From Candidatus Bathyarchaeota archaeon (GTDB lineage: Archaea > Thermoproteota > Bathyarchaeia > RBG-16-48-13 > GCA-020355125): a stretch of 5,980 nt of DNA. Below the pieces are notes generated by a model, which was not told the origin of the DNA, did not search any database, and saw only the letters and a program-made list of their open reading frames with translations. Positions 1-5,116 of the stretch are shown here, in pieces (position 1 is the first letter of the stretch; each line of letters begins with the position of its first letter). The DNA is taken from assembly GCA_030617005.1 (NCBI GenBank), contig JAUWWH010000064.1:1-5980 (forward strand). Reading direction: 5' to 3'. The translations under genes and the position numbers were made by a program.

Positions 1-487
1 CTTTTACATATGAAGGTGCACCCTTACCTATTGAACCAACAAAAGCCATGTTTTCTTTGGTTACTCGTAAGGTTCCAACTTGTCGCAGTACAAATGGTTT
101 GAGAAGGTTTGTATCTCCACCCACATAAGATGCTAAATATTTAGTAATTTCTTCTTTATCTAGTTCAAGGATTCGTTTTTCATCAGCTTCTTTATGATCT
201 TTATATGTTAACCAAAAATTAGAGAGTTGGTACTTACTCTCCTCCCAGGTTTTATCACCGATCAACAAAATACTCAAGTCATACTTTTTTGCGAAACCTG
301 AAAAGCCTACTTGTTTCAAACCCATATATAAAACGTCTTTAGTGATCCATCTAAATTTCCATTCAGTTTGACAGGCAGGGCATTTCATCACATCTTTGTT
401 CATAAAGCCTGAGATGGTCCACTTAACATCTTCTTTACAGAGAGGACAAAGGTTCAAGCACTTCTTGATTAATTCTGATTTTCTCAT
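1..487 (-). CDS. Zinc-ribbon protein of unknown function, C-terminus cut by window edge
   Basis: An open frame runs from an ATG at 487 to the left edge without a stop, giving 162 residues of a longer protein. The first 45 residues form a likely zinc ribbon: C14-P-L-C17 and C36-P-A-C39, an 18-residue spacer between the CxxC knuckles, plus an extra C10. A charged, mainly helical middle follows (about 75-125). The last visible stretch, GTLRVTKENMAFVG (about 139-152), resembles the first strands of PH/GRAM-like domains, where a 'G.L.VT..R..F.G' pattern is common; this match is only suggestive. No signal peptide or membrane segment is visible. An in-frame TGA at 509-511 lies eight codons upstream, and 487 is the only ATG between them. 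There is no clear Shine-Dalgarno in front of it. The gene is divergent from the small plus-strand ORFs. The coding call is firm because of the clean frame and paired cysteines; the function is unknown. Confidence 0.75.
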   Translation of the reverse strand, partial: MRKSELIKKCLNLCPLCKEDVKWTISGFMNKDVMKCPACQTEWKFRWITKDVLYMGLKQVGFSGFAKKYDLSILLIGDKTWEESKYQLSNFWLTYKDHKEADEKRILELDKEEITKYLASYVGGDTNLLKPFVLRQVGTLRVTKENMAFVGSIGKGAPSYVK

Positions 488-528
488 AAGTTCTTCAATC
501 TCTTTATTTCATCCGTCCTATAAAATAA

Positions 529-536
529 TTATAAAA
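529..536 (-). promoter_or_regulatory. Possible archaeal TATA box for the zinc-ribbon gene
   Basis: On the minus strand this reads TTTTATAA within a longer A/T run (521-540). If it works as a TATA box, transcription would begin about 25 nt downstream, near 507, leaving a leader of about 20 nt before the ATG at 487. The placement is good, but A/T runs are frequent in this intergenic region, so this is a positional inference only. Confidence 0.35.
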
Positions 537-555
537 TTTAGAAAGAATGCGTTTT

Positions 556-573
556 ACTATAAGATGCTATAGT
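556..573. repeat. Short inverted repeat (6-bp arms, 6-nt spacer)
   Basis: ACTATA at 556-561 and TATAGT at 568-573 are exact reverse complements separated by AGATGC. The dyad lies about 20 nt upstream of the TATA-like element of the minus-strand zinc-ribbon gene, where an operator could sit. Six-base arms at this spacing are expected by chance about once in a few hundred bases, so a regulatory role is speculative. Confidence 0.25.
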
Positions 574-648
574 TACATACATCCTTTTTAGTTTAGAAAA
601 TTTGTGATTATGATAAGGAGAAATGTAACGTTTTAGGGTGGGGGAGGA

Positions 649-741
649 ATGAGGCAAAAAGTAAGAAAAATAAAGTTATATGATTTTACTAACTTTTTCG
701 AAGAGTTTTTCTACATCGCCGTGATACTTGAGGAAACTTAA
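649..741 (+). CDS. Possible 30-residue small ORF behind a strong purine tract
   Basis: ATG at 649 opens a 30-codon frame ending in TAA at 739-741. The peptide begins with a basic stretch (MRQKVRKIK) and continues with an aromatic, hydrophobic and acidic segment (FTNFFEEFFYIAVILEET), which could form an amphipathic helix. What draws attention is the upstream tract GGGTGGGGGAGG at 636-647. Within it, GGTGG lies 7 nt before the ATG, a good ribosome-binding distance. The ORF lies 44 nt upstream of the 57-codon ORF, in a different frame, and could be a leader or a first small gene of the same transcript. There is no recognisable family. Such a short frame can arise by chance, so the call rests mainly on the ribosome-binding-like tract. 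Confidence 0.25.
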   Translation: MRQKVRKIKLYDFTNFFEEFFYIAVILEET

Positions 742-746
742 TTTAT
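732..746 (+). promoter_or_regulatory. Possible BRE/TATA promoter for the 57-codon ORF
   Basis: GGAAAC (732-737) followed by TTAATTTAT (738-746) resembles an archaeal purine-rich BRE joined to a TATA-like box. A start site about 25 nt downstream, near 768-771, would fall just before the GGTGA ribosome-binding sequence at 772-776 and give a leader of about 15-18 nt before the ATG at 786. A second TATA-like run (CATATATTTT, 756-765) is too close to the ATG unless the transcript is leaderless. The call is inferred from position and composition. Confidence 0.3.
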
Positions 747-771
747 GAACAGCGACATATATTTTGGAAAA

Positions 772-776
772 GGTGA
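772..776 (+). promoter_or_regulatory. Shine-Dalgarno GGTGA for the 57-codon ORF
   Basis: GGTGA matches the anti-Shine-Dalgarno (TCACC) near the 3' end of archaeal and many bacterial 16S rRNAs. It sits nine bases before the ATG at 786. A TGA at 780-782 in the same frame lies just upstream of that ATG, so 786 is the only start that uses nearly the whole open frame. Confidence 0.55.
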
Positions 777-785
777 GAGTGACAT

Positions 786-959
786 ATGGAAGATGAGGCT
801 TTGGAGCTCTTATATGCTCTTCAAGTGCAACAAGTCGTTATTAATGAGAAGTTGATGGAGAAGTGGTCTGAGGTCGGTGATCTTATCTCAGAAATTTTAG
901 AGATTCATCAGAAGATGCTGGTGATTCTGCAAGATGAGTCAAAGAAGAAAGAGGAATAA
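786..959 (+). CDS. Small helical hypothetical protein (57 aa)
   Basis: ATG at 786, stop TAA at 957-959, 57 residues. The composition is strongly acidic and helix-forming: M-E-D-E-A-L-E-L-L at the start, regularly spaced Leu/Ile/Val through about residue 48, one Trp (W27), no Cys and no Pro, and a charged tail of lysines and glutamates. This is typical of a short coiled-coil or helical-hairpin protein. There is no membrane segment or signal peptide, and no family is recognised. Support for coding comes from the GGTGA site at good spacing, the in-frame stop immediately before the start, and the amphipathic pattern. It converges on the glycosyltransferase gene, with 20 nt between the two stops and no visible terminator between them, so the two transcripts may overlap at their 3' ends. 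It may be an oligomerising partner or regulator; the role is unknown. Confidence 0.5.
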   Translation: MEDEALELLYALQVQQVVINEKLMEKWSEVGDLISEILEIHQKMLVILQDESKKKEE

Positions 960-979
960 CTTCAGTTTAGATCTGCATA

Positions 980-2197
980 TTAGTAATTATTTACGACGTT
1001 TCTGTATAGCAATTCTATCTTTGATGTAATTTCATTCCAAGTGTAATTTTTTAGAACTTTTTTTCTACCTGCTTTTCCCATCTCTTCACGAAGAGCATCG
1101 TTCTTTAGGAGATAAACAATTTTTTTTCCCAGCATAACAGAATCTCCAAAGTTAATGAGAAAACCATCTTCACCATCATTTATCACATAGGACAGCGTCT
1201 TTGAATAGGAACCAATGACAGGTGTACTGCACATCCACGCTTCTAAATAGACTAAACCAATCGATTCAAATTTTGAGGGCATAACAAAGATGTCAGCGGC
1301 TGCAAAGGCGTCTGCTTTCTCTTGCTTTGGGAGAACGCCAACATCCATAATGGTAGATTTTAATTCAGGAGGGAGATTGGAATAGTATTCATCATATTCC
1401 CTTCTAGATCGACCTGCTAAAACAAGTTGAGAATCTGGATAATTTCGTTTCACATATCTCATCGATTCAATCAATGTGAAGATGCCTTTACTTGGAATTC
1501 GGTTACCTATAAATAGAATTAATTGGGAGTCACTCAGACCGTATTTCTCCTTGAATCTCTCACCATCAGCATCTGTAAATTCATTTGGGTTAACTCCTGC
1601 GCTAATAACATGTATCTTTTCCTTTGGAATGGATTTGGTAGCAAGGTATTCTGATTCATAATGAGTCAGTGCAATGATGGCATCTGATTTTCTCAACAGT
1701 TCGAAGAGTGAGTAACACTCATATTCGGGATGACCGATATGAAAGAAGGGCATCACAATAAAAGGTATGTTGCCCATTTTTGCACCGTAATATGCAAGGA
1801 CAGCGCTGGACCATGGGAAGCTGGTAGCATTTACTAGGTCCCAGTCTCCAAACCCAATCTTTGATGTTAAATATGGCATCTGAGGGTTGGAGAATAAGCG
1901 TAGTGGTAGTGAGATGTTTCTTACGGATGGGAAACGACGATCAAATGCCTTATTGAGAATGTTTAAGAGTCCCAGAGATGGTAGATGAGTTGTTTTAAAG
2001 TAGTGAACAGACACTCCCCCGATTTCCTGTGAACCACTACGGATCTGCCTTCGCGGTTTTATAGATGCTAAGTCACTTGTAAAGACTGAAACCCTGTGAT
2101 TTCGCAATGCAAGATGTTCTGACAGTTCTCTCACGTATGTTTCTGCTCCACCTAAAACAGGGGGATTATAACATTGGACTACATGGAGAATATTCAC
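980..2197 (-). CDS. Family-4-like glycosyltransferase (GT-B fold)
   Basis: The 405-residue product has the layout of cytosolic retaining glycosyltransferases that move a sugar from a nucleotide sugar to a lipid-linked or glycan acceptor. The N-terminal acceptor domain opens with MNILHVVQCYNPP and the glycine-rich LGGAE loop (residues 16-20). The linker and second Rossmann domain start near 195 (HVISAGVNPNEF). The donor-site motif GNRIPSKG is at 231-238, with Lys237. The family EX7E motif is E311-SIGLVYL-E319, with the usual PVIGS (326-330) and DGEDGFL (341-347) after it. The length is normal for the family. The frame also has a GTG at 2206, three codons earlier. The GTG at 2197 is preferred because AGGTG at 2209-2213 lies 11 nt from it but only 2 nt from 2206, and the resulting N-terminus is typical. 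It begins 18 nt after the membrane glycosyltransferase stop, so the two are probably cotranscribed. The donor sugar and acceptor cannot be read from the sequence. Confidence 0.93.
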   Translation of the reverse strand: MNILHVVQCYNPPVLGGAETYVRELSEHLALRNHRVSVFTSDLASIKPRRQIRSGSQEIGGVSVHYFKTTHLPSLGLLNILNKAFDRRFPSVRNISLPLRLFSNPQMPYLTSKIGFGDWDLVNATSFPWSSAVLAYYGAKMGNIPFIVMPFFHIGHPEYECYSLFELLRKSDAIIALTHYESEYLATKSIPKEKIHVISAGVNPNEFTDADGERFKEKYGLSDSQLILFIGNRIPSKGIFTLIESMRYVKRNYPDSQLVLAGRSRREYDEYYSNLPPELKSTIMDVGVLPKQEKADAFAAADIFVMPSKFESIGLVYLEAWMCSTPVIGSYSKTLSYVINDGEDGFLINFGDSVMLGKKIVYLLKNDALREEMGKAGRKKVLKNYTWNEITSKIELLYRNVVNNY

Positions 2198-2208
2198 TGT
2201 AAACACAA

Positions 2209-2213
2209 CACCT
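2209..2213 (-). promoter_or_regulatory. Shine-Dalgarno AGGTG deciding the glycosyltransferase start
   Basis: On the minus strand AGGTG follows the TGA stop of the upstream gene (2216-2218) by two bases. It is 2 nt from the GTG at 2206, which is too close, and 11 nt from the GTG at 2197, which is long but workable. It therefore favours 2197. Its closeness to the upstream stop is compatible with translational coupling. Confidence 0.45.
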
Positions 2214-2215
2214 GT

Positions 2216-3610
2216 TCACGTTCGATATTTATTTATGGCTGAAGACACTTGATGGAAAAAGTTTTCTATAAAATTAATCTTTAATCCACTCTTCCGCAAT
2301 ATCTGAACAATATAGAAAGTTGAAAGGAAAGAATAGACGTACCTGACGATCCAGTCAACGTTTTGATATAGAATTTGACTAAACGGTAGTACACTCCTAA
2401 ACCAGTTGCCCCATAACACCCACACAGGATCACCAAATAATGAGTGTGATCCCCCAAGGATTAATAGGGGAAGAAGCCACCAAGTACCCATTTTTGTTCT
2501 ATTAATAACAATATCAAGTAATACAAAAGGCATAACCCAAAGGATCGTTGTCTCTTGAATGTATCTATGCGTCACATAAATGACCATAAAAGTTAATACT
2601 GTTCCAGATAACAGATTCAGCTTCTTCTTTCTAAACAAGTAGTAACTGAAGAAAAGGGATCCGTAGGCTATGATGTTATTTATGATTACCATCGTCGCTA
2701 AGAGGAGGTTTCCATAATCCAAAGGATTTGTTGGTGTGGATACGTAGAGATTGAGAAGACGCATTAAACCCGACCACCAAGAAAAATTGTTGAAAGAAGT
2801 ACTGCCCCCAGTGAGAACCATTACGCTGAAAAATGAGTTAAAATCCCATATGATAAACGGGAGAGATATGATAAAGGTTGGAGAAAAAATTATGAATAAT
2901 TTCTTAATCAGAGCCCTTATCCCTTCCCACTTTAGTTTAAGTAAATAAATTGGGACAATAAGGACGGGGTATAGCTTCACAGCAATGCCAATACCCAAAC
3001 AAAATAAGCTGAGTTCTATTTTTTCTCTCTGAAAAAAGTAATATGATAATAATGTGAAGAGTACAGCGATATTATGAAAGTTTCCCCAAATAGATGTAAC
3101 ACCAATCACGTATGGGTTAAATAAATATCCAATTAGAAGGAGGTAAGTACGACCGTTACTGAGGTTATGTAGTTTTGCAATTTTTATTAAAGTGATAGAG
3201 ATTAGTATATTGGATAAGATGATTGGTATCTTGAAAATGAATAGTTGTAGAAAATAAGATTGTCCACCTATCGTAAAGCCTAATTGTGACAAGAATTGAG
3301 TTAACAGATAAGAGAAAGCGCAGACGTACGCCCAGAGAGGAGTGTAAATGTAGGCTCCTTCAGGATAATTACCCGCATCAAACTCTCTTTGTGCGAAGGT
3401 GTAGATATTGTAGGTGGCGTTGTCTGTATCCAAATATGCTCCGTTTACTATGAATTTTCCTGTCTCAAACCAAACACGCATGTCATATAGGTGAGCAGAG
3501 AAAGGAGAAATAGAAATATGCAGTATCAGACCTAAAGTGAGAATGCATATTATCCAGAATACACGCTGCTCCAACAAATTCGTAGTCCAGGATTTAATCG
3601 ATTCAGACAT
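2216..3610 (-). CDS. Polytopic membrane glycosyltransferase, GT-C / GT87-like
   Basis: The 464-residue product is an integral membrane protein with about 10-12 hydrophobic helices (roughly 17-36, 91-110, 120-145, 155-172, 178-194, 199-225, 235-256, 300-326, 335-350, 353-369, 375-388, 422-438). GT-C enzymes transfer sugars from polyprenyl-phosphate donors on the outer face of the membrane. Family-like marks are Asp43 in the first extracytoplasmic loop (HLYDMRVW), followed by F-I-V-N-G-A-Y; a YTPLWAY entry to the next helix (89-95); K-I-P (127-129); and the stretch NPYVIG...WGNFHN (165-180) followed by LGIGIAVKLYPVL (205-217), with Lys212. These are typical of GT87/DUF2029 and PIG-M-like mannosyltransferases. 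The ATG at 3610 is chosen over a TTG at 3619 because GAAGGAA lies directly before it, although the spacing is short. A 101-nt gap separates it from the upstream radical SAM gene. The exact family and sugar are uncertain; an oligosaccharyl or lipid-glycan elongating role is inferred. Confidence 0.85.
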   Translation of the reverse strand: MSESIKSWTTNLLEQRVFWIICILTLGLILHISISPFSAHLYDMRVWFETGKFIVNGAYLDTDNATYNIYTFAQREFDAGNYPEGAYIYTPLWAYVCAFSYLLTQFLSQLGFTIGGQSYFLQLFIFKIPIILSNILISITLIKIAKLHNLSNGRTYLLLIGYLFNPYVIGVTSIWGNFHNIAVLFTLLSYYFFQREKIELSLFCLGIGIAVKLYPVLIVPIYLLKLKWEGIRALIKKLFIIFSPTFIISLPFIIWDFNSFFSVMVLTGGSTSFNNFSWWSGLMRLLNLYVSTPTNPLDYGNLLLATMVIINNIIAYGSLFFSYYLFRKKKLNLLSGTVLTFMVIYVTHRYIQETTILWVMPFVLLDIVINRTKMGTWWLLPLLILGGSHSLFGDPVWVLWGNWFRSVLPFSQILYQNVDWIVRYVYSFLSTFYIVQILRKSGLKINFIENFFHQVSSAINKYRT

Positions 3611-3656
3611 TTCCTTCAATTATCCATATACACTGACTTTACCTAACAACAGTATT

Positions 3657-3664
3657 CTTTATAA
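3657..3664 (-). promoter_or_regulatory. Possible TATA box for the glycosyltransferase pair
   Basis: The minus strand reads TTATAAAG, preceded by TTAGAA, in the 101-nt gap between the second radical SAM gene and the membrane glycosyltransferase. A transcript starting about 25 nt downstream, near 3635, would have a leader of about 25 nt before the ATG at 3610. Earlier in the same gap, just past the radical SAM stop, an AT-rich near-palindrome (3700-3711) is followed within a few bases by the pyrimidine-rich CTTTTCTT, which could weakly end the upstream transcript. Together these suggest, without proving, that the glycosyltransferase pair has its own promoter. Confidence 0.3.
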
Positions 3665-3711
3665 TTCTAACGCCTCTCAACATCTCTATAAGAAAAGTTG
3701 TATAGATATAC

Positions 3712-5109
3712 TCAGTTACTGATGATGTGTGGAAGGGTACGTAATCCTACTGAGATTATGCGACGTATTTCCTTTGGATTAGAAAGAACCCGCTTTATGT
3801 ATCCCCATCTGAAAAAACATTCCTTCATTGCTGTTCTCGTCCATTCACAGAGTTCTTCATAAGACAGGCCGGGATAATTAACCTGTCCATTTTCATCGAG
3901 GCACTTCTCTTTAACAAGCCAATCGTATAAGGGAGTATTTGGGTATGGTTTTGGGACAATGAATTGGTAGGAGTCCACCTCAAGTTTCTTAGCCCACGCA
4001 ATGGTCTTCTTTATGGTCTTCACTGTTTCTCCGGGAAGACCCAGGATAAAGTCAGCATGTATCATCAATCCAGCTTTATTAGCAGCATCGGTGAAAGCAT
4101 TCATGATTTTTACGGTTGTTCCCTTCTTCATATTTTTCAAGATCTGTGGATCAGCACTCTCGTATCCGACATGTAGAGTCCTACAGCCTGCTTCCTTCAT
4201 AATATGAAGGGTCTCATAATCCATGGTTGCGTCTGCCCGTGCATAGCAACTCCACGTTATGTCTAATCCATCTTTTATGATCGCAGAGGAGAGCTCTCGA
4301 GCGCGCCATGCGGGGAGAGTGTCATCCTGAATATAGATCTCTCGTATAAAGGGTAAAGATTCATCAACGAAACGCAACTCATCAATGACATTCTCCATCT
4401 TTCTCGTAAGATATGGCGCACCCTTATTAATTGTGTATGGCCACAGACAAAAAATGCATTTTCCCCAGTAACAACTTCGACCTGTAAATAGATCCACAAA
4501 GGGATGAAGCTGTGGACCTTGATGATAATTTCTGATCTTCAAATGTCGATTATATACATCAGTCACAAAAGGGAATTCATTGAGCTGGTCTGAGGACACG
4601 GGTGGGCGCTCAAGGTTGTGAATAATTTTACCACTACGTTTCCAAGATAAATTTTTGATTTTGTTCTCCGGTAAGCCATTGGCAAGTTCAAGCACAGCAT
4701 AATCAAACTCTCTTCGGATAAGACCATCGACTTTCTTCGAGATTAAGAGTGTTCCTTCGGGATTAATGGAGCAGCATGGACCGACCAAAACGACGTAAGG
4801 GTCGCTGTCGTCCTTTATACCTTCTGCTGTTGCGATGTCAATATTCGTACTTAAAGTAGAATAATTAACAACAGCTAAATCAGGAGAAAAGTGCTTTGAT
4901 TTAAACAGAACTTCTTTTAAAGACAGTTTATCTGCCACACCATCGATAAGTCTAACATCATGTCCATACTTTTCAAGTAGCCCAGTGCAATAAGCGAGGT
5001 AAATTGGGTACCATATCGTCTTAGATATAGAGACACCGTCCCATCTTGCAACTCGGTTATAACTCTGACGAAAATATGGAGGATTTAAAACGAGAACTTT
5101 CACGGTCAT
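3712..5109 (-). CDS. B12-binding-type radical SAM protein with CX4CX2C motif
   Basis: The 465-residue product has the two-domain layout of cobalamin-dependent radical SAM enzymes, which commonly methylate or rearrange unactivated carbons. Residues 3-140 form a Rossmann-like cobalamin-binding domain: VKVLVLNPPYF, then YLAYCTGLLEKYGHDVRLID (37-56), SPDLAVVNYST and VVLVGPCCSINPE. It lacks a DxHxxG cobalt ligand, as many relatives do. The radical SAM domain follows, with the [4Fe-4S] cysteines C213, C218 and C221 (CYWGKCIFC). The first gap is four residues rather than three. Other marks are IYIQDDTLP (258-266), VGYESAD (314-320), DFILGLPGET (353-362) and KPYPNTPLY (387-395). The C-terminal tail resembles that of the neighbouring radical SAM gene. 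The frame extends to an ATG at 5151, but that would overlap the upstream gene by 35 nt and add 14 atypical residues. The ATG at 5109 (7 nt after the upstream stop) or the GTG at 5103 (nine bases after GAGG) is more likely. The substrate is unknown. Confidence 0.9.
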   Translation of the reverse strand: MTVKVLVLNPPYFRQSYNRVARWDGVSISKTIWYPIYLAYCTGLLEKYGHDVRLIDGVADKLSLKEVLFKSKHFSPDLAVVNYSTLSTNIDIATAEGIKDDSDPYVVLVGPCCSINPEGTLLISKKVDGLIRREFDYAVLELANGLPENKIKNLSWKRSGKIIHNLERPPVSSDQLNEFPFVTDVYNRHLKIRNYHQGPQLHPFVDLFTGRSCYWGKCIFCLWPYTINKGAPYLTRKMENVIDELRFVDESLPFIREIYIQDDTLPAWRARELSSAIIKDGLDITWSCYARADATMDYETLHIMKEAGCRTLHVGYESADPQILKNMKKGTTVKIMNAFTDAANKAGLMIHADFILGLPGETVKTIKKTIAWAKKLEVDSYQFIVPKPYPNTPLYDWLVKEKCLDENGQVNYPGLSYEELCEWTRTAMKECFFRWGYIKRVLSNPKEIRRIISVGLRTLPHIISN

Positions 5110-5112
5110 CTT

Positions 5113-5116
5113 CCTC
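5113..5116 (-). promoter_or_regulatory. GAGG ribosome-binding site between the two radical SAM genes
   Basis: GAGG on the minus strand directly follows the TAA of the upstream radical SAM gene (5117-5119). It is 3 nt from the ATG at 5109 and 9 nt from the GTG at 5103. The spacing favours the GTG, which would give a protein starting VKVLVLNPP (translated with Met), the commonest N-terminus of this family. I list the ATG as the conservative start. Either way the pair looks translationally coupled. Confidence 0.45.

Noticed and set aside
504..512. Two-codon minus-strand frame ATG-AAA-TAA with AGGACGG before it, just upstream of the zinc-ribbon gene
   Set aside because: It resembles a minimal upstream ORF, but such short combinations are common by chance and nothing else suggests translational control.
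672..696. Inverted repeat AAAGTTA / TAACTTT followed by a T run, terminator-like
   Set aside because: The stem is seven A/T-rich pairs with an 11-nt loop, too weak for an intrinsic terminator, and there is no clear plus-strand gene upstream for it to end.
745..855. 36-codon plus-strand frame starting at ATG 745
   Set aside because: It overlaps the better-supported 57-codon ORF in another frame and has no good ribosome-binding site at proper distance.
1476..1661. 61-codon plus-strand ORF opposite the glycosyltransferase
   Set aside because: It is antisense to the donor-site region of a well-supported glycosyltransferase; chance open frame.
2751..2948. 65-codon plus-strand ORF opposite the membrane glycosyltransferase
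   Set aside because: It is antisense to hydrophobic helices, which often leave long open frames on the other strand; no other support.
3964..4207. Two overlapping plus-strand ORFs of 68-70 codons
   Set aside because: Both are antisense to the conserved radical SAM core, overlap each other in different frames and have no ribosome-binding site worth noting.
4275..4499. 74-codon minus-strand ORF inside the second radical SAM gene
   Set aside because: It lies in another frame over the cysteine motif and neighbouring conserved segments of a clear gene. It is a shadow with no independent support.
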